A DNA stretch of 64,000 nt, from NCBI GenBank assembly GCA_029891345.1, contig CM057005.1:60281760-60345759 (forward strand). The letters run 5' to 3'. Positions within the stretch are counted from its first letter, which is position 1; every line of letters begins with the position of its first letter. The notes beneath the pieces are model-generated. The model did not search any database. It saw only the letters and a list, made by a program, of their open reading frames with translations, and was not told the DNA's origin. The position numbers were made by a program, and so were the translations under genes. This stretch comes from Dryococelus australis (Eukaryota; Arthropoda; Insecta; Phasmatodea; Phasmatidae). This document shows positions 1-11,673 of this stretch, in pieces.

Positions 1-203
1 TGACAACTCGTGAGGGTTATTGCCGGTAGTAGTACCGATAGCAAGTTCGATCACATCTTTGACAACGTGTTAATATTGCATACCACTTCTTTCCCCCCCC
101 CCCCCCAACACCTCCTGCCAAACAACCAATGACTATGCAACGTTTTTGAAACAAGCATATATAATATGCAATGTTTGTGTACATGTGCAGTTTGCTTTAT
201 AGG
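1..203. other. AT-rich unique sequence
   Basis: No gene or repeat recognised. A short run of C lies near position 95-107. It directly precedes the first SINE copy and contains the approach to that SINE's left target duplication. Confidence 0.5.
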
Positions 204-216
204 TTCTAACTTGAGT

Positions 217-433
217 GAGTGGGCGAAGAGATTTGGGTGGTTCTTAACATCGAGGTCTCGAGAGCCGATGAGGGTGAAGCGAGATTAGTATGGAGCAGCG
301 CCGGAATGCAAGGGCGGCTGGAAAGAGAGATCCCCTGGAAAACCCGCCGACCACCGGTATCGTTAGGCACGTTTCCCACATGCGAAAATACGGGGAGGCG
401 AGCAGTCTAACCACCACACCACCGTGGTCCCCT
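217..433 (-). mobile_element. tRNA-derived SINE, family S, copy 1
   Basis: Read on the minus strand, this begins with a tRNA-like head that carries a Pol III B-box-type stretch, continues through a body with CGGCTCTCGAGACCTCGATG-type sequence, and ends near a GA-rich tail. Perfect 13-bp direct repeats TTCTAACTTGAGT flank it at 204-216 and 434-446, which is a target-site duplication and sets the boundaries. At least five other family members or fragments lie in the window (about 2928, 12703, 26694, 30250, 56478). The short open frame across it is incidental. Confidence 0.85.
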
Positions 434-446
434 TTCTAACTTGAGT

Positions 447-1166
447 TATTACTCGTACGCTAACTGGATTTTGAGATGTGACATAATTTCGAACAAGCGT
501 GTTTTATTTTTTAAATCTAGAGTAACTGGAAGTTGTGAAACAATTAATAATGAAGGACTTTGTTCCTGTTCATTCTAGACAAACATAGAAAATAATTCTT
601 AATTGCCCCTCTTTAAGTAAGCTGATAATGTAACGCAATGTCATTTAGGCCTACCTCATGTACGTTTTCTATAAGCTAATTTACTTTAATTTACACAGAA
701 ATGGGACTTATAACTAAACAGGAAACAAATGAACAACTCATTCAGCGACGTCAGTCCGAATGTTTTCTGGTTGTCTTTATAATATTTTTTAGCTGAAGTG
801 CTAAATTTCTGCTAACTGTATTTTTGCTATTTCTTATTAAGTAATGGTTATATCTCCATTACATTGCACGGGAAATTTCTCATAAAATACTTTATTTTAA
901 AAGTACAACAGGATTGATTGTACGTTGGTACTGATTGAAAAATGTTGCCGATTTCATTTGATTAAAGCGTGTCTGCTTCTCTAACATCGTTTATGCACAA
1001 AAATGTGGGTTTTGACAATTTGCGAGCATTTTAAAAATTGTTTTTATTATATTTATTCCATTAACGTTATTCACATATTAATGTCGGCTATTGCGTTGAA
1101 AATTACCGTACTCTCAGTATATGAAAATAAAGAAACGAACCCTGTACACATTCGGTTTTGCGGTGA

Positions 1167-1199
<33 letters not shown>

Positions 1200-1986
1200 G
1201 GAAACCAGACATATCGATATATTTTCCCACCTTTAAAAGTTTAAACTGCTATAATCTAAGGAAACACGACGAATCTTGTCAATGAAAAACTAGAGGTATA
1301 ATTTCAGTTGAAACTCGGTGATGAAAATCGTTATAATTTTCTTTAACCGAAATACAGGAAAATATATCTCTTAAAAATATGCGTTCACTTATGTCGATAT
1401 ACTAATTTCAGTTTTATCACCTTACATGTTGTTCAGATGTAATGTTCACACATTAAAAATATTTTTCAAAACGAAAGTAATGTCACAGAAACTAATCAGC
1501 TAAAATCATCGATGTCCACACTAAGTAATATTCTAAGACCGGTTTAACAGTTTTAAATATTCAGGCATTGAAAATTGTTAGTTTAATCCCTACTGTACAA
1601 TCTGACATAGAATTAATTAAGAAGTTATAATTGGTTCTATACGACGTGTACAGCTGTATAGGCCCTACCATTCTAGGACCGAATGGTAAAACTGGTGATA
1701 AAAACTGACGTTACATAAATCATGTAGTAAACTGAAAGTTGAAGATTTATACTTCATTATTTTTAAGGTTATGAAATGGCTTTTTGCACCTTATAGGAGT
1801 GTCAACTTATAGTGACAGACACATGAATACATAAGGATTGGGGTATCTGGAATAACAGTGTCACTACTAGCACATTTCACTTCTTTCATTTCCTGTGTTT
1901 TTAATCTTTAGACATATTTTACATCTATATATATTTAGAATATTTCCTAAATATTAATAGATTAAGATCATAACTGTACCAACACT
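447..1986. other. AT-rich sequence, no gene seen
   Basis: I see no protein-coding or RNA gene. A poly(T) run of about 29 bases lies at 1169-1197. The open frame across it is short and ends in homopolymer-derived phenylalanines, so it is not credible as a gene. Confidence 0.5.
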
Positions 1987-1990
1987 ATAC

Positions 1991-2721
1991 TGTTATGCGC
2001 TCGCTGCTTCGCATTCCGCGCGAACGAGTGGAAGTGAAGGACAAAGTAGTTATATGATAGCGGTGGCGTCAAGTCGGTGGAATATTTTGAATGACAGGTG
2101 AGCGAACAGTGTATCTGTTACAAAAAGCGAGCCGACACGGTAACCCCTTTTGCGGTGCGCGCTGCTGACACTGGTTGTATTGAGTTTCTGCATTTATCTG
2201 AAGAATTTCGTAGTGGTTTACTGCCGTAGTGTCTCTCAGCCAGACTCAGGGTGCGGCGAACCTTCCAGGCCAAGGTCAGCGGCTATAGAAAGAGCGCAGG
2301 GCCTTCGAGCCTCGGTTGCTGAATGGACGAGTTTCAGCGGTAGACGACTAGCGAGAAGAGAAGCGCGCGGCGAGAGAAGTGACCAGCGGGTGAGAAATCT
2401 GCGACTGCGAACATCAGAGCAGTGAAGGGTGCGGCTGGCACGCTGGACTATTGCACTGGATGCGTGAGTTAAAGACATTACAAATGATGGCAACAAATAG
2501 ACAGAACTTTGCGTTAATGACGAGTATGAGTTACAGATATATGAAGGACGTTAATTAGAGTTGAAATATAAATTAAATATCGCTCTCACTGTGAAATAAA
2601 AGCAGTAATAGTGACGACAAATAACTACGTGGATAAATTAAAAATCAAATTTGTTATTTTAATTTGATTAAGACTTTCCTCCTCGCGAACCCAGATACGC
2701 CCCTCAGGCATTCTCGTAACA
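1991..2721. mobile_element. Solo-LTR-like repeat, copy 1 (LTR retroelement fossil)
   Basis: A 731-bp CG-richer block begins TGTTATGCG and ends CTCGTAACA, giving TGTTA...TAACA termini as in many LTRs. The same 4-bp sequence ATAC flanks it at 1987-1990 and 2722-2725. The block aligns along its whole length with 19224-20119 in the opposite orientation. An AATAAA about 130 bp before the right end would suit a polyadenylation signal if the plus strand is sense, but orientation is uncertain. I see no internal retroelement genes beside it, so it reads as a solo LTR. Family is probably Gypsy-like, on terminus and 4-bp duplication only. Confidence 0.65.
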
Positions 2722-2927
2722 ATACTATATCTCCAAATTTACGTTTTGTTGTCAATTTTCTTTTACAATGAGTGTACATCAGCCTTGTTTGTGAACGCTC
2801 GTGTTTGTGTCAAATAACCGCAATTCAATTCTCAGCTTCACACTTAAACAAGTTACTCTACATGCGTATTAATGAGAACTTTGAGAAATATTTGTAGCCG
2901 TGATGGTTTTGTACGCAATTTGAGAGA

Positions 2928-3160
2928 AGTGGAGAGGTTTGGGCGGCTCTTAACATCGTGGTCGTGAGAGCCGATGATGGTGAAGCGAGGTGGTTATGGA
3001 GCGGTGCCGGAATGATGGGGTGGTGGAAATGAGAGATACCCGAGAAAACCCGCTGACCTGCTGCGCGATTCCCACGTGCGAATATCAGGGAGCGACCCCG
3101 CCTGTTCGTCTTGGTGTGAGGCGAGTAGTCTGACCACTACACCGCCGCGGCCGCTACTCT
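2928..3160 (-). mobile_element. tRNA-derived SINE, family S, copy 2
   Basis: Same family and orientation as 217-433. The tRNA-like head is at the high-coordinate end (GCCGCGGCGGTGTAGTGG on the minus strand). The 10-bp direct repeat ATTTGAGAGA at 2918-2927 and 3161-3170 is its target duplication. Its right flank abuts the TIR element at 3173. Confidence 0.85.
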
Positions 3161-3172
3161 ATTTGAGAGATA

Positions 3173-3446
3173 CACTCTAAAAAAATTATTCGGAAATTTA
3201 CCATACCACTCTATACGCCTAGTGAAAAAGCGGTAATGGTAATGTTTTACCTTATACATTCATTGAGGCATTCCCAAATTTGCCCAGGAAACAGTCAAAT
3301 GCATAGGGAAGTTCCCAACTTTGTACAGTAGAGCTGCTAAACACTCCTATGTCCGCAGCTTGATGTGTGGTATTATTACCATATCTTGTATAGGTTGAAA
3401 ACTTCCATTACAGTTTAGGAACTTTACCAGAAAATTTTTTACAGTG
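3173..3446. mobile_element. TA-flanked TIR element, mariner-like MITE
   Basis: The left end CACTCTAAAAAAATTATTC mirrors the right end read in reverse, CACTGTAAAAAATTTTCTG. TA dinucleotides flank it at 3171-3172 and 3447-3448. The CACTGTAAAAAATT terminus and TA duplication are typical of nonautonomous Tc1/mariner elements. It is 274 bp long with no coding capacity. Confidence 0.7.
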
Positions 3447-3448
3447 TA

Positions 3449-5144
3449 GAACGCGTTCGTCCTGTTTTCCATCACAGGTTTTGCTTGCGCAAATGCGCGA
3501 TACACTGAGAAAAATGTCATTAACGCTCAGGGGTAAAAATAAAAAAAAATAATAAAAATAATTGTTTTTGACGTCATGATAAACATTGAACAAGGCTGTC
3601 TGGCACAGTTCACAAAAGTGCAATAAAAAGAAGCAAAATATTTGTGTTTCCCCATACTTCGTTTCTTTTTTAATTATAAAGACTGGAGCATTTTTCCAAA
3701 TATTTTTCCTGCAATATCGCAGCTAGTACAAAAAAATATGCATGTCTCTTTTTCTGCGCTAATACTAGTAAGCATTAATTCCGCGTTTAACGTTTTTTTT
3801 ATATCCACTAGAGAACTGGTGATTATATGTATCGAGGCTTGTGTTGAGAGATATGGCCAGGATTATTTATTATTTTGTGCGTCGTCTGACAACCCTTGCT
3901 GCAGACACGTAGATGACCATGACAGTACAGGATTGCAATATTTTTCCGCAGCAAATGCGATGTCGTAAAGATGCCTCTGATAAAAAAAAACTCATTACGC
4001 CTTCTTTGACCGAGGTTTATATATCTTACAAGAGCAAGGTTCTGGCTAAAAATTCAATGTAATTAATTTATGTGTATCTATTTGATGGAATATATAAATG
4101 AGGATTTAAAAAAAAACTATAATGTCTCTTTGCGGCTAGTTGAGCACTTTTGAAAGCCTTACTTAATATCTACTTTTCTGCCCATTATGTAGTCTTTTGC
4201 GATGTGTCAAATTAATTTTCCCGTGGAACCTGTCACTTTATTCATCCGCCGAACCAATAAAACTGGAATTTTTATGAACCTAACTGCGTCATCAAGAAGT
4301 TAATTCATAGTTACATTTTCCACGTCGTTGCCAAATTAGTTGGAGACACGTGATTCACTGGGGCATGTTTTGTTTAATACAGTTTTTCTAAAATGTTATT
4401 AAAATGTACATATAAAAAGGTAATAAATATTTTGTTTTAGTAATATTATCTGAGAAAGTCGCGTCAAAATGATTTTTGTTTGAAACAGTTATCTTTAAAA
4501 TTAGCGCAATGAGAAGGAATTTTGTTTAAAATTGATTCCTCATTTAAAGTTCGCGGCAGCTGGCTTAGTAGGCAGGGCCGTTAAGTTAGAGCGTTGTGCA
4601 AAATGGCTGACGTGATGGGCTGGGCTTACCTGTCGAAAAAAAAAACAATATGGAATTAGTATATCGACATATAAGCTAAGTGTGAGGATTTAATAGATGG
4701 TCCTACGTTAGTCCCAAGTATTGCAAAATACCGGCCCTACTAGTTTCTGCCGCAATCAGACTGCAGTGACAAGAAATCAGCCAATGGAAGACTTCGTTAC
4801 CGGCGATTTTTATTTGTACTGCCACCTTGGGATGGATGAGGTATAGCTACAAAGTCCATCTCCTAGTCCCCTGGATCCTTCTTATTGAAGGGACGAAGAG
4901 GATCGAAAATGGTTTCACGGACACCCTTACTGACTGTTGCCAAGCGGGTGGACGGATACAATAATAGAATGCAGAGCCGCTTAGAAATGGCTTCGAAAAG
5001 TAGAGTAGAATAAAAATAGGGAATGACTCCAAGGTTGCTGGGAAAGTCAGGGTGGATGTCAGGACCAACCACGCCACAATCACCCGTAGGGCAACTCGGC
5101 ATTGGATTATAGTATTCAATAATATAAAAACATTAATAAAGGGG
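3449..5144. other. AT-rich sequence, no gene seen
   Basis: The longest open frames (3642-3968 plus, 4847-5209 minus) show no motif or similarity that I recognise. The 4790-5100 part is more GC-balanced than its surroundings and could be an unrecognised old repeat. I see nothing else. Confidence 0.4.
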
Positions 5145-5347
5145 GCCGACCTTCCGTGGCGCAGTCGGTTGGCGCGCCACGGGAGGCTCTGGGCTCGAAT
5201 CCCGGGCAAGACACGGACGTTAATTTAAGTTAGGTTATAAGTTAGTCTGTAAGCCGTCCCCTGTTAAGCCTTGAAGCATTTAAAACAATACAGTGTAAAT
5301 AATCAAGCGGTTATGGTACACAAAGCAATAAAAACGAAACAAAAACA
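5145..5347 (+). mobile_element. tRNA-derived SINE, family T, copy 1
   Basis: The head reads like a tRNA: an A-box-like TGGCGCAGTCGGTTGGCGC followed about 30 bases later by a B-box GGCTCGAATCCCGGG. A non-tRNA body and an A-rich tail (CAATAAAAACGAAACAAAAA) follow. The body and A-tail, and a second diverged copy at about 24060, argue for a SINE rather than a tRNA gene. The family differs from S. Confidence 0.75.
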
Positions 5348-7599
5348 GATTAAGTTAGAAGCGCGCTTGTAAGACGGCAAGAGAGAGGAAATGTCACGTG
5401 GTCCGGGAGAGCTAGATAATTGAATACTGACAAGATAGATAACACAACGATCGGCTAAAGGAACTACACTCACCTCCGCAATACTCTACTCAGTTCGGGA
5501 AGCTAAAATTTTTCCCCTCCGTGATTCACTGATGTCGCATTTGTACCGGGATTTTCCTTTTCGGGTTAAAGTAAATCGGGTGATAGCCTTTTTTTTTTTT
5601 TTTTTGATAAAATAAACAAAATTTCGTAAAATATTCCGGTTTGTGTTCTGTTAGAACCCGTGCAAAGAATAAATTATGTTCTTCGGAAATGTAACGAAAT
5701 ATATTCACATGATGTTTATTTAATATTTCTTCGTAAATTGGATTTAGTCATACGTTGGCTTACACTATAAATTTATTCAAATATAAAAAACTGAATCGAA
5801 AAAAGTTGTTAAAAGTTAGAAAATATTATTTTTATGGCTTTTCTGAGCATATTCCTTGGTTGAATGGTAGCTGGAATCCGGGCCACTCCGCAACCATCAT
5901 GACACTTATAAACCACACGATTTTTAAGTTAATTTAGCATAAAATCTAATTAGGCTATGGTTCAAATTGCATTTGAAAGAAGACAGTTCAATTATTCACA
6001 ATGTAAAAAAATATTAAACCAAATACATCAATATCAGAGTAAATTTAAAAAAAATTGTTTTAGAAATCGCTTCGAATCCGATAATTTCCTATGCAGTTCA
6101 AAAATATTAGTTCTCCCTAACCAAAAACGAATCAAATTTGTTTCTACGAAAAAAATAAACCTCCTTCTAGGGTTTTTCATGATATCGTAAAAATGTATGA
6201 ATAAAAAGTCCAGAAGTCCGGGAGAAAAAAATATCATCTTGAGTAGTGTTTTCTTAACAAATTTATATATTTGGCCATAAAATATAAAGTTGAAGACTTG
6301 GATGCACGAAATTTCGAAAAAAAATCATAGATATTTTTGTTTCGTGTAGATAGGACGAGTAGTTTTCTGAGGACAGCTGAACTGCTGTAATAATCGTAAT
6401 TTTGGCTTAGGATATGCTGCTGCTTGTGTATGGTGGCGTATTCTGCAACTAGTAGCAGTGGCCATCTGCCGTGAATGGAAACGAGTCCCTTATGTATTCA
6501 AGTTAGCTTCTAAATGTCTTCTGACACCAGCAAACTTGAATTCATTGGATAATAATGAATGACTGCTGAAACAGTACTGTGTAAGCACTATTTTCTAGCA
6601 TTAGCTGCCACATTACCAAATATTTTCTAACTGTTTTCATAAAAAATGTATCAGTTTATTATATATACGAATTTTATTGCGAAAATAGTGTCACCACAAC
6701 AAACTACACAATCCCTGGGCTCTGACAAAAATTTGAATACCGCCGCCAAAATTATCAGATCATTTTTTTTATCGCCGTACAAGTGCTACGGCTAAAAATT
6801 GATTAGCATAGTCATGTGATGGCTGCGTATTAATCTTAATGAAGTACAAATACGTTATATTCTGCTACACATTTCCTATTAAATCTGTAAAAAAAAAAAA
6901 AAAATTAACTGACCTTACTAGGTATGCTGAGTGATTATGTTTAATATTTAATGAAAAATTTTCATTCGATTTCAAGTGAAACACATGAAAAAACTGAGAA
7001 GGATGCAGCGTACTATATTAGCAAATGGGTGCGGTGGTTCGCAAAAGTCGCAGTTAAGAGCACGTGATTTCTATAATAACTTTTTAATTTGTAATTCGTT
7101 TATTTATGGAGTTTTGGAGTGTATCTTGTATCTAACGTAAATGGCCCACGCACGCTGAAGTTTTACAAGAACATCTCAAGGCATTTCGTTGCACAAAGAA
7201 CAAATTTGAAAACCGTTGCCAATAAATGAACATGCAAATAATGCCGTATGTAGAATGATCAAACCACCGCCATATTTCGAGGCATCTGTCAACGTGACAG
7301 TGGCAAGATTGGAGCTGTGGCAAAGTCGCCCATACATAGCGCTGACCGCGAAAATAATATGTCTCCTTGATGAGATGCAGGGGCGTAATAAATTTGAAAC
7401 AAGAGGCGTCACGTGTCGCTAGCCTTTACCGACGACCACTGGCGGGCAAGGGGAAGACCCTCGTTACAGGGGGCAAAAAAAAAAACAGCAAGGACTACTG
7501 TCCGCCGAGGACTCCAGCCTGCACGCAAGCTTCCTGTATATCACGCAGTCACAAGGCCACCGCTATGTGCTGTCTCTCTTCCTCTCTACTGTCATCTGT
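5348..7599. other. AT-rich sequence, no gene seen
   Basis: Contains a poly(T) run near 5588-5605 and a poly(A) run near 6889-6905. Several short open frames (for example 5957-6190) have strong lysine, asparagine and isoleucine bias, as expected from composition alone. Confidence 0.45.
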
Positions 7600-7646
7600 T
7601 ATAGGCTGTTCACGGTAAACTGAGCCCTGTTGAAAACCCTGCTTAA

Positions 7647-8092
7647 GGGTGCCGCCTATCTGATGATTGAAATCCGCGGTTTTTTTTTTTTTTTACGAAA
7701 CCATTAAATGTGCCCCTGTGATATCGGTGTACGAAAAGAAAACTCACTGCAGACTAGTTACATCATGTACAGTGCTATTCCCGAGCCCTCCAATACATCT
7801 AAAAACAGCTTTTTTTCACACGGCTGTATTGTGTAACATACAGGTTGGAAACATGCGAAAATATTATAGGGACATGCATTGAAACTTGCTGTAGACTTTC
7901 CACCGGTAAACTGATAGGGTCACCGCTTAAAGTCCCGGAGGTAGACGCAGCACAACGGAAACACTGCACGCCATTTTCATCGCCTTGCGCTTAGGAGCGT
8001 TTGGACATCAGGCGCGCGCGTCAGTGTCGCTCTTATCGCTGCCGCGCTTCCCTGCCTCGACCGCTCTAGAAACGTCCAATTAGGTGGCACCC
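7647..8092. mobile_element. TTAA-flanked TIR element P (piggyBac-type, nonautonomous)
   Basis: Starts GGGTGCCGCCTA and ends TAGGTGGCACCC. TTAA lies on both sides (7643-7646, 8093-8096), and the target read across the insertion is CTGCTTAAGATCT, as in other subfamily-A copies. TTAA duplication is the piggyBac signature. About 130 bp of its right half (near 7950-8060) resembles the CG-rich module of family C elements. A poly(T) run lies at 7680-7694. Confidence 0.8.
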
Positions 8093-8313
8093 TTAAGATC
8101 TACTTGAAAATACGTTGTGTGTTCTTCCGCCTTACGTAAAATTAACTTTGTCATGAGCCGCATCACATTATTCATGCATCGGTCAAGTGAAACTGCGATA
8201 TTAATAGAAAAGGAAATACTATACAAATCTGCTCGTTTTTTAAACTTCGATGCATAAAAAAAAAAAAACAGAAAGCGAGAGAAATAATTTCAGTTATCAC
8301 AAATTGTTACATA

Positions 8314-8707
8314 AAGGCTGTTCACAGTAAAGTGAGCACTTGTGAAATCAACCTTATAAAAAACTCACTGCCCCTACCTACATATGTTTTAGCGGGCGCA
8401 CTGAGTGACATGAGTCCAGTAAAGTTGCTCACGATTGAGGGGAAAGTAGTTCCATATATTAACGCCGGACAAAAAGTGTTAGGTTACCATTTGTGATCAC
8501 TTAAATTATGCCTCTCGCTTTCTGTATTATGTAATGCGTTGAGGAGTAAAATAATTTCACAGTTTCACTTGACCGACGCATGGATAAAGTGATGAGGCCC
8601 ATGGCAATGTTAATTTTACATAAGGCGAAAGAACACACAACGTGTATAGATACAAGTAGATCTTAAGCAGGGCTTTCAAAAGTGCTCATTTTACCGTGAA
8701 CAGTCTA
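8314..8707 (-). mobile_element. Short TIR element, subfamily A, copy 2 (nested)
   Basis: A 394-bp reverse-orientation copy, inserted at a TA (8312-8313 and 8708-8709) inside the older copy that spans 7602-8875. The ends are AAGGCTGTTCACAGTAAAG and TTTTACCGTGAACAGTCTA. The host element resumes at once after it, which proves the order of insertion. Confidence 0.85.
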
Positions 8708-8877
8708 TACCACTTATTATTCGATGTTAATATATGTAACTACTTTCCACTCCATCGTTACAAACTTTACTGGCTGCATATCACTCGTTGCGCCCGTTAA
8801 AATATATGCAGGTAGGAGCGGTGACTTTTCTCTAAGGTTTATTTCAAAAGTTATAACTTTGTCGTGAACTGCCTTTA

Positions 8878-11216
8878 CACGCTGGCATCAACGTTATCGC
8901 TCCGATGTAATTCCACTGAACAATCGTATATATAGTCTAAGGGTGGGTTTACGATTGACTTAACAGAATAAGTATGCCATGTGCGTAGGATATGAATAAA
9001 TGTGTTCAAAGGAATTGGTTTACGACTGTCGTGTGCGGGTCGTGGCAGGTCGTGTGCGTTCTTGGCTTGACTTAATATATCGTTATATTTCATATCTTAA
9101 GTACAAGTCAAGATAAAGTAGCCAATGAGATCCCAGTGACTTTTATTGCTGGCGGGAAACTGTATTAACACCTTGGATTTAGGTTATGTCGTATCGTGAA
9201 ATCGTATGCAATGAATTGTATACCTCTTTAATTAAATAACCGTCCGAGGTCATGTTTTATTTCTTGGAAGAGGTTATTGAATTCGCTTTATTTAACCTTC
9301 TGCAAATGCATTGACGTAAACGACCAATGCTGGCATCGACATTCCCTTCTATAAGATACCAAAAGTTCTTCAAAATGATTACACGCGCAGTAATCACAAA
9401 TAATAAAATATATGTACATAATCTTCGTTCTTGCCCATTTCTCCAGGTTATGTCGGCTGCTTTGGTATCCGACAATTCTGATTGGCTAGACTTAACAGTT
9501 GCTAGATCAACCATAAACTGCAAAACTTATTTTCTGTGTACTACACGAGACATGAGTACAATTCTTAATTCTTCAGTATTTAATCGTAAACACACCCTAA
9601 GGGATTTATACTAGCCTTACTAGTATAAGAAAAATACTCTTATGTTCTTCGACTCGATACAATTGTGAAATAAGTTGCACCGGATACTTAATAAGCTCAA
9701 TGTATGGTTTTATACAGTACTAAGCTTAAGACTTTTGGGATGGAAGAAACCGAACGAAGGAATTTTACTGTAAAATAGAACTACTTCATTACCTGGCTTC
9801 AAAGATACCGTAGAATATGAATGCTTCCAAAGGATTGCAAGATATGTCCCGTATTAACATATATTTTTTTAGTGGAAGTTAACAGTACATAATTCATTTT
9901 AACTTTACTTTTTAGACTTTTGTTAAACAACATAGCTACAGTCATCGAATTCGCATCTTCCGAAAGCTTCGAGATATACTCGCAACGAGACACCAGCCAA
10001 ACATTAAATTAAATATTATCAGTCGCCGAACCCTTCTTCTCAGGGATCGAGACATGACTGTCTTAGGGGAAAAATTTCCTGTTGACGTGACAACAGGACG
10101 AGGGAATGATACCTTGCAACAGAATTACCCCGAACTCCAAGTACGCGCTGTGTGAGATTATTCGCAATGGAAAATGGAGTACAAAACATATTACGATCTA
10201 TGACCTAACAGTCTCCAGAGTAAGAATGTTACTGTTAGCAGCAAAATAAGGGAAAAGTTTTGTACAAACTGGCGATCACTGGCACTGAAATATTTTTAGT
10301 TTGTACAATTGAAGTAACGACTGGCATGATAGTTGTTTTTTATAACAATTGGACGTTACAGTTAAAAAAGAAAAAAAGTAACGTTTACAGTACTCTGTAA
10401 ATTGCGCATACAAAAGTTATTTTACCAAAAAAACTAACCGGAGTCAAGACAGCATAGATGTGACGGTATAAATAAAAATTGAAAATACTAAAAGAAGCAC
10501 TGAGCTTTCAGTTATAGCCAAAGTATTACGGAAATGTGGGTCTGAACACGTTCCGATTTCTCATGTCTTTACTAAAAATTACCTCAGATTTTAAGCGCAT
10601 GCTTAAGATTAACTTCTAACTTTACTTAAAAACAAGCTACTTCTCTGAAAAAAAAAAAACTAGCTTAAAGTTGAAAACCCAACGAGTTAAGTTGATACTG
10701 ACTTTTCAGTTTAACTATCAACTTATTAACAAGTTAGCACCCATGTGTGAGATTGTGAAGGCTTTCTGTACGATATCGCATCTCTGATAGGCACTCTTTA
10801 AAAATAAAAATAGTATCGTTAGACATTCGTCGAAATACGTCCCAGTCATGGTGGTAAGAGATCCGTTCTGCATGTAGCCCTCTTTGAGCAAGAGCAGGCG
10901 AAACATGTCACGTTCGTTTGGAATTGGCCTTTAGCTATCGTTATCCACTTAAATTGAGCATGTCGCATGTTTGAGACAATCAAATATTTTCTTACTTCCC
11001 ACTTGTTTCAATTTTTTCTACTTTGGCTTTTAAAATACGTGAAGAACTCAACACACGCGGCTAGTGCGTCCGGAACTTGTGCTGTTTTCTTAGATACACG
11101 TGTAGGAAACACTTACGTATCACTGGATAAAAGGGGATTGAAAACACGCAGATGAAGCGACAACACAGCGTAATTAAATATATAGAGTCGAAACATGCGC
11201 TTATACTGCGAACTGC
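8878..11216. other. Unique AT-rich sequence, no gene seen
   Basis: Six-frame reading gives only short frames without recognisable motifs (9327-9614 plus and 9257-9523 minus overlap each other). A poly(A) run lies near 10650. I see no TIRs or tRNA-like sequences. Confidence 0.45.
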
Positions 11217-11431
11217 AGATACGCACGCCAGGAAAATGGCGTCGCTAGCCGTTCGTCAACGAGCCATCTGGTAACTTATTCGCCAACAGGCAGCCCGGCC
11301 ATTAGGGAATCTTTCGCAGCATTCAGCAGCCAATCAGACACGAGGATCCTTCCCAGAGCCTCGCGCAGCCAGTCAGAGAATGGGTACATCCACAACAAAG
11401 GAACCACCACGGCATCTAGTCTCTGTGTATA
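11217..11431. promoter_or_regulatory. GC-richer patch with paired CCAAT-type motifs (weak candidate)
   Basis: This 200-bp patch is more GC-rich than its surroundings. It holds GCAGCCAATCAGACACGAG and, about 45 bp on, the similar GCAGCCAGTCAGAGAATGG. CCAATCAG resembles an NF-Y binding site. No transcript evidence can be read here, and it could equally be part of an old repeat. Confidence 0.2.
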
Positions 11432-11669
11432 TAGACTGTTCACGGTAAAGTGAGCACTTTTGAGGCCCTAGTTAATTTTTTTATTTCAGCCATATTTCAT
11501 CCTTTAGCTATTTTTCTAAATAAATATTTGCAATTTAAGTAATAAACATAGTGTGTATATTCCCCCGCACTCGAAAGTTAACATCTAAAGCTAAAATAAA
11601 ATAAATTTATGAACTATTATTCGAAATGAGAGAGCTTTCAAAAGTTCTCACTTTACCGTGAACAACCTA
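11432..11669 (-). mobile_element. Short TIR element, subfamily B, copy 1
   Basis: A 238-bp element with the ends TAGACTGTTCACGGTAAAG and CTTTACCGTGAACAACCTA and TA at both flanks (11430-11431, 11670-11671). Its interior (AAGCTAAAATAAAATAAATT near the right end) defines subfamily B. It directly abuts the D element to its right. Confidence 0.85.
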
Positions 11670-11673
11670 TACT

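Larger units (their letters stand above)
7602..8875 (+). mobile_element. Short TIR element, subfamily A, copy 1, with two nested insertions
   Basis: The left end is TAGGCTGTTCACGGTAAA, preceded by TA at 7600-7601. The right end is GTCGTGAACTGCCTT, followed by TA at 8876-8877. The copy is split twice: a TTAA-flanked element (7647-8092) sits in its left arm, and a second subfamily-A copy (8314-8707, reverse) sits in its middle. Removing both leaves about 430 bp, the normal subfamily length. It has no coding capacity and would be mobilised in trans. Confidence 0.85.

Noticed and set aside
4574-4739. Possible small hAT element with CAGGGCCG ends
   Set aside because: GGGCCG and CGGCCC are inverted around about 165 bp, but the flanks do not give a convincing 8-bp duplication and the inner ends do not pair.
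5145-5230. A functional tRNA gene
   Set aside because: Promoter boxes are present, but a non-tRNA body and A-rich tail follow and a diverged second copy exists, so a SINE is the better reading. The other tRNA-like stretches (12.9, 26.7, 37.65 and 53 kb) were rejected as tRNA genes for similar reasons.
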